Assembly: GCA_016927935.1 (NCBI GenBank) | Contig: JAFGLS010000175.1 | Coordinates: forward strand, 1-37,633 | Direction of reading: 5' to 3' | Length of the DNA stretch: 37,633 nucleotides | Source of the DNA: Syntrophaceae bacterium | GTDB lineage: Bacteria > Desulfobacterota > Syntrophia > Syntrophales > Smithellaceae | In this document: piece by piece, positions 17,110 through 28,242 of the stretch | Position numbering within the stretch: position 1 is the first letter of the stretch | Layout of the letters: each line of letters begins with the position of its first letter | Made by a program: the position numbers and the translations under genes | The notes under the pieces: model-generated | Told to the model about the DNA's origin: nothing | The model's database searches: none | The model's input: the letters and a program-made list of their open reading frames with translations, nothing else

Positions 17110-18429
17110 ATGGCTACGAAACAGAAATCAGTAAAAAAATCCAATAATAAGAAGAAAATCCAACGGGACGCTTTATCTCGTCTGGCAAAAGATATTATCT
17201 CCAATGCCGGGGTTGGAATATATATTGTACAGCATGGTAAATTTGTTTATGTAAGCGATTTATATCAAAAAATTACCGGTTATACGGAAAGTGAGCTTAT
17301 AGGCGCATATTCTCTTCGCAATATTCATCCGGACGATAAGGAAAATGTCCGGGAAAATGCGATAAAATGTTTAAAAGAAAATATCCACAAGCCTTATGAA
17401 TACAGATTTGTTACAAAAAATAATGAGGTAATATGGATTCTGGAGACAGTTTCTTCCATCGTATATAACGGTAAACGGGCTGCGCTAGGAAGTTTTATGA
17501 ATATCACCGAGCGCAAGATCATGGAGAAAGAGCTTCGTCAGAGTGAAGAAAAATATAGGACCATTCTGGAAAATATTCAGGAAGGGTATTTTGAGGTCGA
17601 TCTTGCCGGTAATTTTACATTTTTCAACGATCCCGTCTGCCAGATAATCGGTTATCCCAGAGAAGAATTGATGGGCATGAATGACCGAGTTTACACAAAT
17701 GAGGAAACAGCCAAGAAAGTCTATCAGGCATTCAATAAAGTTTATAAGACAGGAAAACCTACCAAAGAATTCGACTGGCAAATTATAAGAAGAGATGGAG
17801 CTAAAAGATACATTGAGGCTTCTGTGTCTTTGAAAAAGGATTTGGCAGGCCGCCCGATCGGTTTTAAAGGAATTATCCGCGATATTACCGAACGCAAGGA
17901 AATGGATAAGCAACTCAATTACATGGTGACACATGACTCTCTAACCGGTTTGCCCAACAGAATGTTGTTTATGGATCGCCTTCAAGTGGCTCTTGCTCAA
18001 TCCAAACGAAACAAAAAAAAGCTGGCGGTAATGATGCTGGATCTCGATAATTTTAAAGATATCAATGACGCTTTGGGTCACATGGTCGGCGACAAATTGC
18101 TTAAGGATGTTGGTTGCCGCTTAACTGGTATATTGCGTCAGAGCGACACTGTAGCCAGACTGGGCGGTGACGAATTTATGATTTTATTATCGAATCTGGA
18201 GAAAATAGAGTATGCCGCGGGAGTCGCGAAAGTTATTCTAAAATCCTTTCAGAAGCCTTTTCTGCTTGCTAATAACGAAGTAATTTCTAATGCCAGCGTT
18301 GGCATTGCCATCTTTCCCGATGATTGTGACGATGTGGATTCTTTACTCAAGAAATCTGATATGGCAATGTATTCTGTAAAAAAGCACGGGCGTAACAGCT
18401 ATAAATTTTTTTCCGATGTTACTGATTAG
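17110..18429 (+). CDS. PAS-PAS-GGDEF diguanylate cyclase
   Basis: The 439-residue protein starts with a lysine-rich segment, then a PAS domain at about 25-135 (HPDDKENV, ITERKIME), a second PAS/PAC at about 145-265 ending RDITERKEMD, and a GGDEF domain at about 270-437. The active-site motif GGDEF is intact at 352-356, and an RxxD inhibitory site (Arg343-Asp346) lies five residues before it. An active, product-inhibited c-di-GMP synthase is therefore predicted. There are no transmembrane segments, so it should sense an internal signal (redox, oxygen or a small ligand) through PAS. No EAL domain is attached. The ribosome-binding site is weak. It converges on pyrG with one base between stops. 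Confidence 0.92.
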   Translation: MATKQKSVKKSNNKKKIQRDALSRLAKDIISNAGVGIYIVQHGKFVYVSDLYQKITGYTESELIGAYSLRNIHPDDKENVRENAIKCLKENIHKPYEYRFVTKNNEVIWILETVSSIVYNGKRAALGSFMNITERKIMEKELRQSEEKYRTILENIQEGYFEVDLAGNFTFFNDPVCQIIGYPREELMGMNDRVYTNEETAKKVYQAFNKVYKTGKPTKEFDWQIIRRDGAKRYIEASVSLKKDLAGRPIGFKGIIRDITERKEMDKQLNYMVTHDSLTGLPNRMLFMDRLQVALAQSKRNKKKLAVMMLDLDNFKDINDALGHMVGDKLLKDVGCRLTGILRQSDTVARLGGDEFMILLSNLEKIEYAAGVAKVILKSFQKPFLLANNEVISNASVGIAIFPDDCDDVDSLLKKSDMAMYSVKKHGRNSYKFFSDVTD

Positions 18430-18430
18430 C

Positions 18431-20077
<1,647 letters not shown>

Positions 20078-20096
20078 TTATCCCGCTATAATAAGT

Positions 20097-21056
20097 TTAA
20101 GCCATTTTATTTAAAATTATGTCCCTATCTTTAAGTTTCTTGGTATTAGCCAGAAGACCTTCAGCCGCAATGAGGTCGAGAACATAAATTAACTCACCGC
20201 CCTGTTTGGAATATTGCTGACTGTACGATATGGGAATTTCGGGCGTAACATTACCCAAGAGGGAACTGGTAACAGATTCTGCTTTGCGTGCACCATTGGC
20301 CAGAAGAACAACTGTTTTTGCCCGATAAACCAGCTCCGCTCCCATACTTATGGCATATTGCGGCGAGTCCGCCTTGGTGCGGAAATGTCCGTCGGCAACA
20401 GCATTGGCGATTGTGTTGTCATCGAGTTTAACAAGCAGCACTGAACTGCCTTTAAAAGGGATGCCTGATTCGTGAAAGGCCACATGGCCGCGACCCCCCA
20501 CTCCGATAATCTGAAGATCAATTCCTCCTGCCGCTTTTATTTTTCTTACATACCCGTCAAGAATTTCCTTCCGGATCCAGGCAAGATATTTTGATTTTGG
20601 TTTAGCTTTGATTTTAATGGATTTTCCAGCGTCCGTTCCCTCTAATTCCCAGTCTTTTTTGTTTTCCTTCAATTCCTTAATTAAAATTTTCTGGTCAATC
20701 AGCGAACCGTAAGGCACTCGTGTTTCCTGAAACTTTTTATGGAGAAGACTGAAAAGTTCCTGAATCATAAAATAAGCGTAGCTTTCCGGGTGAATGACCC
20801 GCTGTTGAATGTTATCTCCCGGTAAGCCAACATATTCATCAAGGTTGAAACTGCGAATACAGCCGGAATCAAACTTTCCTTCATTGGCTGCCTTGGCAAA
20901 ATGTTTGTAAAGTCCTGTAGGTGAATTTCCAGTAGCCAGTCCCAAAACGGCCTTTTTTTTCCTTTTGAGTATCTCGATTGATTTTTTAATAACAATGTCC
21001 GCCGCGATCTCACTCATGTGCGTAAAATCTCTTGTAACAAAAACGGTTATTCCCAT
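20097..21056 (-). CDS. Divergent glucosamine-6-phosphate deaminase/isomerase (NagB-like)
   Basis: The protein has the NagB fold: LGLATGNSPTGLY at 38-50, SFNLDEYVGL at 69-78 with Asp73 in the general-base position, HPESYAYFM at 89-97, and IGVGGRGHVAFHESG at 184-198. His191 and Glu196 match the catalytic His and Glu. The residue matching Escherichia coli Asp141 is Arg189. It is 319 residues long against about 240-266 for typical NagB, with roughly 35 extra residues around 120-165. NagB interconverts GlcN-6-P with Fru-6-P plus ammonia. Next to glmM and gdhA, a role in amino-sugar synthesis is possible, but a different sugar phosphate substrate cannot be excluded. GGGAGAA precedes the ATG. It lies 20 bases after glmM. 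Confidence 0.78.
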   Translation of the reverse strand: MGITVFVTRDFTHMSEIAADIVIKKSIEILKRKKKAVLGLATGNSPTGLYKHFAKAANEGKFDSGCIRSFNLDEYVGLPGDNIQQRVIHPESYAYFMIQELFSLLHKKFQETRVPYGSLIDQKILIKELKENKKDWELEGTDAGKSIKIKAKPKSKYLAWIRKEILDGYVRKIKAAGGIDLQIIGVGGRGHVAFHESGIPFKGSSVLLVKLDDNTIANAVADGHFRTKADSPQYAISMGAELVYRAKTVVLLANGARKAESVTSSLLGNVTPEIPISYSQQYSKQGGELIYVLDLIAAEGLLANTKKLKDRDIILNKMA

Positions 21057-21076
21057 AAATTTTTTTCTCCCTCAAT

Positions 21077-22426
21077 TTATCCCAGTTCGCTTTTCACAAT
21101 ATCAGCAATCTGTTGGCAGTATTTTGTAGTCAGTACTTCGGAAGGTCCCTCTACCATGACGCGGCACATATTCTGGGTTCCGGAATAACGGACCAAAACA
21201 CGTCCTTCATCGCCAAGTTCTTTTTCTGTCTGTTTTATTGCTTCAGTAAGTTTCGGGACTTTTTCAATAGCCGGTTTGCTTTTTACGTCAACATTGATCA
21301 GTTTTTGCGGGAAAATATCCATCATCCGTGCCAGTTCAGAAAGCGGCTTTCCTTTTTTTACCATAGCAGCTATCAGTTGCATGGCAGCAACAATGCCGTC
21401 ACCAGTGGTATGGTGTCTGAGAAAAATTATGTGTCCCGCTTCTTCACCGCCGATAACGGCTCCCAGGCGCAACATATCTTCCAGAACATAACGGTCTCCA
21501 ACTTTGGAAGCATGATACTTGAAACCGTATTTCTTGCAAGCAACTCTTAAGCCGAGATTACTCATCACGGTACTGACCAGAAGATCGTTCTTCAATTTGC
21601 CTTCTTTTTTCAGGATACTCGCACAAATGATTAGAATCTGATCACCTGTTATATTGTGACCCGTTTCATCCACCGCAATAAGACGATCACCATCTCCGTC
21701 AAAAGCCAAACCTATGGCTGCCCCACTTGTCACCACCCTTTTCCTGAGGTCTTCAGTATGCTGTGAACCACATTTAGCATTTATGTTCATGCCATCCGGA
21801 TTATTGTGAATAACTTCAACTTCAGCACCAAGTTCAACAAAGGAATCGGGCGCTACTTTGTATGTCGCGCCGTTGGCAGTATCCAGAACAATTTTCATCC
21901 CTTCCATGGAGAAATTACGGGGAAATGTATTTTTCAAAAATACAATGTAACGTCCATGAACATCATCTATACGGGAAGCTTTTCCCATTTCACTTGCCGT
22001 AGGCAACAGGTCATTGAGTTTGTTATTAAGGATTAAATCTTCAATAATATTTTCCTGTTCATCTGTCAGTTTGTAGCCGTTACCACCAAAAATTTTCAGC
22101 CCGTTGTCCCGAAAGGGGTTGTGAGAGGCTGAAATTACAATGCCGGCATCGGCACGCATGCTTTGGGTTATGAAGGCAATTCCGGGTGTTGGCAGCACAC
22201 CAACCAAGTAGGGGTATCCCCCCATGGAAGTGATTCCTGCTTCCAGTGAGCTTTCTAGCATATACCCGGAAAGTCTGGTGTCCTTTCCGATGATAACATG
22301 GGCGCGGTGATGATTTTTTTTGAAAAGGTGTGCCACGGCCTGACCAACGCCGAAAGCTATTTCCGCGTTCATCGGGTAGCGATTGGCTTCGCCTCTTATT
22401 CCGTCGGTCCCAAATAATTTACCCAT
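21077..22426 (-). CDS. glmM: Phosphoglucosamine mutase
   Basis: GlmM converts glucosamine-6-phosphate to glucosamine-1-phosphate for UDP-GlcNAc, peptidoglycan and LPS synthesis. The 449-residue product starts MGKLFGTDGIRGEAN as the family does. It has the phosphoserine loop ISASHNP with Ser101, the metal loop DGDGDR, the sugar-binding GEEAGH and the phosphate-binding RYSGTQNMCRV near the C-terminus. AGAGGAGA lies just before the ATG. It sits between the beta-helix protein and the NagB-like gene, a coherent amino-sugar cluster. Confidence 0.94.
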   Translation of the reverse strand: MGKLFGTDGIRGEANRYPMNAEIAFGVGQAVAHLFKKNHHRAHVIIGKDTRLSGYMLESSLEAGITSMGGYPYLVGVLPTPGIAFITQSMRADAGIVISASHNPFRDNGLKIFGGNGYKLTDEQENIIEDLILNNKLNDLLPTASEMGKASRIDDVHGRYIVFLKNTFPRNFSMEGMKIVLDTANGATYKVAPDSFVELGAEVEVIHNNPDGMNINAKCGSQHTEDLRKRVVTSGAAIGLAFDGDGDRLIAVDETGHNITGDQILIICASILKKEGKLKNDLLVSTVMSNLGLRVACKKYGFKYHASKVGDRYVLEDMLRLGAVIGGEEAGHIIFLRHHTTGDGIVAAMQLIAAMVKKGKPLSELARMMDIFPQKLINVDVKSKPAIEKVPKLTEAIKQTEKELGDEGRVLVRYSGTQNMCRVMVEGPSEVLTTKYCQQIADIVKSELG

Positions 22427-22487
22427 CTATTTCTCCTCTTTGATATGTTTTACTGCTTAAAATCAGTTTTTTAAAATATTTTTCAAA

Positions 22488-23744
22488 TTATTTCTTAAAT
22501 AAATTTATGGAAGGCAACTTATCCTTTACCTTCTGGCAAAGAGTATCTACCACCTGATTGAGCCATATACTGCCTTTTGATGAAATTCCGGCAGGCAGGT
22601 TTTGAATTGTTTCAATATAATTTATCCTGTCTTTTCCGGCAACTTTTTCAAAGGCATTAAGAAATATATCTTTTGATTTCTCCGTATTTTTCAGTTCTTT
22701 TAGATCTTTTCCGCTAAAGAGTTCTTCAATATAGGTCATTTTGGGATGAAGCTCATGCCTGGCCGAAATAGAAGTTTTCTTCTGTTTTTTAGGAATTACG
22801 GCAAATGCTTTTTCCGCCATGGCTTTTAATCTTTTCAGTCGTTCCTTTTTGGCTGCGGATAGCTGTTCCATGGCGCCGGAATAAAGAAGAAAGCCCCAAG
22901 GCTGGGTTTCCAGGAAAGGCTTTCGGACATGGGTATACCATGTTTCCAGAGCAACCAGATTGGCCAGATAGATAATGTTGTTTTCCACTATTCTTTTAAA
23001 TCCCGGATAAGCTGCCGGCATATATATCTGCACTCCAACCGCAGGAGGATTCTCGAAGATTAATTGATTGTCCTGAAGATAGTCATGACGCAAAATGGAA
23101 CCAGCTGCCACAACATTGCCGAATCCCAGCCGCATCGGTCCGATAATTCCGCCCTGCCCGCCTAAAAAAATAGGAGGTTGGTTTAACATTACCCCTCGTG
23201 GAACATCGCCAAGCAAAGAAGGCGTTGTTTTATCGGCATCAGGCGTAAAATTAAAATGGATATAAGAACTCCCCACTTCGCTGTGATTAGACCGACTGGT
23301 GCCGCCAGCCATCAGGCAGTCACAAAAGTTAATGAGGCTGCCCAATGTCACGAAGGGAAAAAGAATGGTCTGCTTCAATCCGACACAATGGGCACCGCCC
23401 GCTTCCTCTTCCAGAATGCATCCTTCACGAACGTGCGCGCCCATTCCCATGTTTGACTTGTTCAGAAAAACAGACTTGCTGAAAAAGCCGCCCTTTAGTT
23501 CAACCTTTTCTCCGAGTTGACAGTCTTCAATCGTTACCGGCGCCTCGTAGCCAAGCTGGCAGCCGTCAGAAATGACCATTTTACTCCCATAAATTCTGCA
23601 TCCCGGATAAATTCTGACACCCTTTTTAGAAATATTATTAATATTGACTTCGTTACCAATATCGGTTGTTCCGGGATTGGGAATTTCAACGCCGCACTCG
23701 AGCAGTTGACGTATTTTTTCATTAGCTCTCGGTTTAAAATCCAT
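22488..23744 (-). CDS. Left-handed beta-helix protein, GlmU-acetyltransferase-like
   Basis: The first 240 residues of this 418-residue protein show hexapeptide-type repeats of a left-handed parallel beta-helix (VRIYPGCRIYGSKMVISDG, VTIEDCQLGEKVELKGG, MGMGAHVREGCILEEEAG, LGFGNVVAAGSILRHD). Proteins of this type are usually annotated as UDP-GlcNAc pyrophosphorylase-related. However, no nucleotidyltransferase (LAAGxGTRM) domain is present, so only an acyltransferase or sugar-nucleotide-binding role can be argued. The rest is helical and lysine-rich, with unknown function. GGAGG is 6 bases before the ATG. It lies between gdhA (54-base gap) and glmM (61-base gap), which points to amino-sugar metabolism. 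Confidence 0.75.
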   Translation of the reverse strand: MDFKPRANEKIRQLLECGVEIPNPGTTDIGNEVNINNISKKGVRIYPGCRIYGSKMVISDGCQLGYEAPVTIEDCQLGEKVELKGGFFSKSVFLNKSNMGMGAHVREGCILEEEAGGAHCVGLKQTILFPFVTLGSLINFCDCLMAGGTSRSNHSEVGSSYIHFNFTPDADKTTPSLLGDVPRGVMLNQPPIFLGGQGGIIGPMRLGFGNVVAAGSILRHDYLQDNQLIFENPPAVGVQIYMPAAYPGFKRIVENNIIYLANLVALETWYTHVRKPFLETQPWGFLLYSGAMEQLSAAKKERLKRLKAMAEKAFAVIPKKQKKTSISARHELHPKMTYIEELFSGKDLKELKNTEKSKDIFLNAFEKVAGKDRINYIETIQNLPAGISSKGSIWLNQVVDTLCQKVKDKLPSINLFKK

Positions 23745-23798
23745 ATTGCCTCCATGACAACAGGGGCGAAATGTTTTAAGCTACTTCATTAAAATCAG

Positions 23799-25157
<1,359 letters not shown>

Positions 25158-25224
25158 TTAATCCTCCTGAAAAATTTATTATTTGTTTCATACAATTTTA
25201 TATATGAGTTAATTAAGAAATTTC

Positions 25225-26226
25225 CTATATTTCCTCAATAACAGTAAGATCTTCATATTCCATTACTGTAGACATGGCTTTGTTATCTACATCAAAACCA
25301 TCTTCATAGGCTGCGGCTACAGGATTTAGTCCTCCTACAAGAATCATACCTACTTTGTGAATATCCACGTCAATCTGACAAATAGGAGTTCCAACTGTGC
25401 CGATGGAAATAGCGGCGCTGATGCCAGCTTTATTGAAATCGGTTATTATTTCTTCCGCTAGATTCCGGCTAAGCGATGGTATTTCGCGGAAGTTTGCCAG
25501 AATTTTACCTTCTTCTTTGGAGGCGACTTCTTTTACAGAAGTCATTTTGCCGCGAATAAAAATTTCCGACGGATCAAGCGATGAACCGGAATAATTAATA
25601 AGCTCGACAAATCTTAAAGGCTCACCATTTTGTACCTGAAGTATGCCGCCGAACTTGGAATCAATAGGAATGCCATGTTTTAAAAAAACTCCATTAATTA
25701 AAATGCTACATACCGTGGCCAATCCGATCTTGCCTTCAGGAACAATAACATCTCCCAGGTATTTACCCGCTGAAGCAACGGCAACGCGATTGGAAACAGC
25801 TATTTTCTTTTTAAAAACAGGTTTCATCACTTCCAGTGCTTTTTTAAATTGCTCCTGCGGTAAGAAAGAAATATTAACCGGAACAAGACCGCGCCTCTTT
25901 TTTATGTCAAAAGTTGTTTTAAAAGATAAGGTATCAATTCGAGATATAGAAAGACTGATTTTATCCCGGACTCGGGCATTGTTAATTTCATCAAGTCCAA
26001 GACTGGTGATTATTCTGCCGTCACGGCGACCGACGAGTTTTGTCAGTCCTTTTTCGTCCATTAGTTTTAGATGATAACGGACAGTCCTCTCGCTTAATTG
26101 AACCCCCCGTTCATTCATCTTTCGTGCGATTACACGCGCACCCTGTGATTCTGAATTTTCATTAAGAATCTTTAAGATTAAAAGGACTTTTCTCTCTATA
26201 TCTTCCGGGTTAAAAAGTTGTTTCAT
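25225..26226 (-). CDS. NrpR-type (DUF128) transcriptional regulator
   Basis: The protein has an N-terminal winged helix (about 8-75: ERKVLLILKILNE, ERTVRYHLKLMDEKGL, GRRDGRIITSLG) and one NrpR regulatory domain (about 95-333; SNRVAVASAGKYLG, GLATVCSILINGVFLKHGIPIDSKFGGILQ, SIGTVGTPICQID, MILVGGLNPVAAAYEDG). In methanogens NrpR represses nitrogen assimilation genes and releases DNA when 2-oxoglutarate rises. Here one regulatory domain follows the helix-turn-helix, and gdhA lies directly downstream. The frame opens at ATG 26271, which would add 15 residues. ATG at 26226 is preferred because it begins MKQLFNPEDIERK as relatives do, although neither start has a good ribosome-binding site. Confidence 0.85.
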   Translation of the reverse strand: MKQLFNPEDIERKVLLILKILNENSESQGARVIARKMNERGVQLSERTVRYHLKLMDEKGLTKLVGRRDGRIITSLGLDEINNARVRDKISLSISRIDTLSFKTTFDIKKRRGLVPVNISFLPQEQFKKALEVMKPVFKKKIAVSNRVAVASAGKYLGDVIVPEGKIGLATVCSILINGVFLKHGIPIDSKFGGILQVQNGEPLRFVELINYSGSSLDPSEIFIRGKMTSVKEVASKEEGKILANFREIPSLSRNLAEEIITDFNKAGISAAISIGTVGTPICQIDVDIHKVGMILVGGLNPVAAAYEDGFDVDNKAMSTVMEYEDLTVIEEI

Positions 26227-26234
26227 ATGGCAAT

Positions 26235-26287
26235 CGGCAATCGTTTGCCGTATCCCTACTTTCAAACCCATCTTTTGTCAAACAAAA
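26235..26287. promoter_or_regulatory. Two palindromes at the nrpR start (candidate operators)
   Basis: CGGCAATCGTTTGCCG (26235-26250) has perfect 6-bp arms and a 4-base centre. TTTTGTCAAACAAAA (26273-26287) has perfect 6-bp arms and a 3-base centre. Both lie between the candidate promoter and the preferred start codon. They do not match the GGAA-N6-TTCC operator described for archaeal NrpR, so binding by NrpR is only a hypothesis. The first could also fold in mRNA and cover the start. Confidence 0.45.
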
Positions 26288-26296
26288 TTTTTATTT

Positions 26297-26325
26297 TTTT
26301 ATTTCTTTCAAAAAAACTATGTCAA
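26297..26325 (-). promoter_or_regulatory. Candidate promoter of the nrpR-gdhA operon
   Basis: On the minus strand TTGACA (26320-26325) is followed by 17 bases and ATAAAA, or TAAAAA at 18. It lies in an A/T-rich stretch in the 213-base gap between the Fis-like gene and nrpR. The -35 is perfect and the -10 weak. Confidence 0.35.
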
Positions 26326-26484
26326 AATAATAAGTTAAATGTGCTCTACATTTTCCTGCTGAAGTATTTAAAGGAATGGGAAAATGATTGAAGGATATGC
26401 AGTATCTTTATTTAAATTACAAATTATTTCCTATGGCAATTTAACAGCTTTAGATGATTTTACCGGCAAGTATTTTGAAGGGAG

Positions 26485-26790
26485 CTACTTTTTTTTACCG
26501 CATGTAATACCGAGTTTTGTCATTTTGTCGGTAAAAGTATTGCGGTTAATTCCTAGAAAAATAGCAGCAGAACTTTTCACTCCGTTTGAGCGGCGTAAAG
26601 CTATTTTGAAAAGTCCTTTTTCCACTATATTCAGAACATTTTCATAAAGCCTGCTTTTACGATCTCCGGAAGATGATAAAATCGTCGCAATGTCTTCTAA
26701 TTTTTTTTCTATTATTTCCTCGACAGCCGCGTAAGGGGTTGCCTTAACATTCATAACAATTTCCGATTTACTCTTTTTTTTGGGTCGCAT
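26485..26790 (-). CDS. Small Fis-like helix-turn-helix protein
   Basis: The product is about 101 residues with a basic N-terminus, a helical middle and a C-terminal Fis/NtrC-type helix-turn-helix at about 70-96 (KSSAAIFLGINRNTFTDKMTKLGI). The helix LYENVLNIVEKGLFKIALRRSNG before it corresponds to the Fis dimer helix. It is a stand-alone DNA-binding protein without receiver or AAA+ domains; deltaproteobacterial genomes carry many such orphans. ATG at 26790 is chosen because GGAAGGAG lies upstream, though 13 bases away. A TTG at 26817 is the alternative, without a ribosome-binding site. Targets are unknown. Confidence 0.75.
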   Translation of the reverse strand: MRPKKKSKSEIVMNVKATPYAAVEEIIEKKLEDIATILSSSGDRKSRLYENVLNIVEKGLFKIALRRSNGVKSSAAIFLGINRNTFTDKMTKLGITCGKKK

Positions 26791-26856
26791 TTCTAAAAGG
26801 TTACTCCTTCCCGGCAAGATTTATAAAATATGTTTTTTAAAAATATTGGAATAAAC

Positions 26857-27372
26857 TTAAGCCAGCAGCAATTTTAAGATTATAAAAAAAATAATAACTA
26901 ATACTGTTAACCAACAGATTACTATCAAATAATGCTGATTTTGAGGGTGCTCCAGATAATTTTTGACCTGTATTTCTACTTTTTCAGAATTCACCATATC
27001 CACAATAGAGCGAAGAAGTAAAGCATGATTTTCAAACATATTGGAAAAAAAATAAAACCCCTTGGTGGTTGTTAAGAGGAAGTAGGCCTTTTTGTTCAGG
27101 TCAAGAATCGCTAAATGTGTTACTTCCGGCCAGGTAAAATTCTTCTCTCGGAAAAATTTTTTCATTTTTAAACCGTCTCTGGTTACGATAATTTCTCTCT
27201 CTGCCGCTTCTATTCCAACAATGAGTGTAGCAAAAAAGAAAACAGCCAGAATAATTTGTTCCCATGGCTGGCCTTTAAACAAGCTTAATAATAACAACAA
27301 ACAGAGAAGCATGACCATCGTAATAAAAGGCACAAGAAAAGCCTTCTTTATTTTAAAAATATTCTGTTCCAT
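26857..27372 (-). CDS. PH-like (YcxB-type) membrane protein of unknown function
   Basis: The 171-residue protein has two hydrophobic segments near the N-terminus (about 11-31 and 38-56), a soluble beta-rich middle (IIVTRDGLKMKKFFREKNFTWPEVTHLAI... AYFLLTTTKGFYFF) and a C-terminal transmembrane helix (about 147-170). This arrangement resembles the bacterial PH-like/YcxB membrane proteins. No catalytic motif is seen. It lies 56 bases after moaC on the same strand and may be cotranscribed, but nothing links it to molybdopterin synthesis. The ribosome-binding site is weak. Confidence 0.65.
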   Translation of the reverse strand: MEQNIFKIKKAFLVPFITMVMLLCLLLLLSLFKGQPWEQIILAVFFFATLIVGIEAAEREIIVTRDGLKMKKFFREKNFTWPEVTHLAILDLNKKAYFLLTTTKGFYFFSNMFENHALLLRSIVDMVNSEKVEIQVKNYLEHPQNQHYLIVICWLTVLVIIFFIILKLLLA

Positions 27373-27428
27373 TTTTTTACTTCATTGTTGGATTATTTAC
27401 ATTAAAAGACGTTTTGTTTTTGATGATT

Positions 27429-27911
27429 CTATCTTTTTTCTCTGATAAAAGTTCCACTTTTGCCACCGCTTTTTTCCAGAAGCATGATATCTCCGATAAT
27501 TATTTTCTTATTTACAGCCTTACACATATCATAGATAGTTAAGGCGGCAACGCATACAGCTGTCAGCGCTTCCATTTCCACACCGGTTTTACCCTCGGTT
27601 TGCGCCAGAGATTCTATTACAATTAGAGACTTTTTGTGGTCAATACTCAAAATTAAGTCAATGTCCGTTAATTCCAGAGGATGACAAAGTGGAATAAGCT
27701 CACCCGTTTTTTTCGCAGCCATGATGCCGGCAATTTTTGCAGTGGTCAGAACATTTCCTTTAGTAATTTGTCCTCTCTCGATTAAGTCCAAAGTATGCAC
27801 GTCTGTTTTGACAACGCCACGAGCTTTCGCTTTGCGGATTGTTTTTCCCTTGGTTGTGACATCAACCATTTGAACATTGCCTTCCTTATTCACGTGGGAT
27901 AATTTTTTCAT
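27429..27911 (-). CDS. moaC: Cyclic pyranopterin monophosphate synthase
   Basis: MoaC acts with MoaA to turn GTP into cyclic pyranopterin monophosphate, the first molybdenum cofactor intermediate. The 160-residue protein is of normal length. It has SHVNKEGNVQMVDVTTK, ELIPLCHPLELT with His77, the GKTGVEMEALTAV strand at 107-119, and Asp128/Lys131 in YDMCKAV, the same numbers as in Escherichia coli. No other moa genes are nearby. The sequence just before the ATG is a poor ribosome-binding site. Confidence 0.95.
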   Translation of the reverse strand: MKKLSHVNKEGNVQMVDVTTKGKTIRKAKARGVVKTDVHTLDLIERGQITKGNVLTTAKIAGIMAAKKTGELIPLCHPLELTDIDLILSIDHKKSLIVIESLAQTEGKTGVEMEALTAVCVAALTIYDMCKAVNKKIIIGDIMLLEKSGGKSGTFIREKR

Positions 27912-28027
27912 CGCTTTATTGATTTTTAGAATTTATTTTTTAAGTCGAATGATTTTGGCAATGCTTAGCATAGGCTAAATAATGAGTCAAGGAACGTAAA
28001 AAAATTTTTATTTGCCCCGTTAGAAAG

Positions 28028-28047
28028 CCCCGTTGCTTGCAGCGGGG
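28028..28047. repeat. Hairpin in the moaC-comM divergent gap
   Basis: CCCCGTTG (28028-28035) and CAGCGGGG (28040-28047) pair over 8 bp with one G-T wobble and a 4-base loop. No T-run follows on either strand, so it is not a normal terminator. It resembles the small hairpins inside the intergenic repeats elsewhere in the window. Confidence 0.5.
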
Positions 28048-28102
28048 ATGATGATTCTTTCTTTGTCAGCAAACACTGTGTTTAATATCCCGTGCGAAAG
28101 TG

Positions 28103-28133
28103 CCCGATAGAAAGTCGAAGATTTTCTATCGGG
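28103..28133. repeat. Perfect 11-bp stem-loop in the moaC-comM gap
   Basis: CCCGATAGAAA (28103-28113) and TTTCTATCGGG (28123-28133) are exact complements around a 9-base loop. No T-run follows. Both flanking genes point away, so termination is not needed here. A repeat-element remnant or a protein-binding palindrome is more likely. The rest of the gap 27912-28242 holds only the comM promoter. Confidence 0.6.
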
Positions 28134-28182
28134 GTTTACCCGTTTAATTGGGGAATTTTTATAAATTCTCTAATTAAATATC

Positions 28183-28211
28183 TTGATATAAATATTTCAA
28201 TTAGTTAGTAT
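28183..28211 (+). promoter_or_regulatory. Candidate comM promoter
   Basis: TTGATA (28183-28188), 17 bases, TAGTAT (28206-28211). The predicted start near 28218 fits the ATG at 28243. Confidence 0.45.
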
Positions 28212-28242
28212 CCCAAAAAAAAATTTGTTTAAAGAAGGCGTG

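Noticed and set aside
26384-26647. Plus-strand open frame overlapping the Fis-like gene
   Set aside because: It has no motif or ribosome-binding site, whereas the minus strand encodes a clear Fis-type helix-turn-helix.
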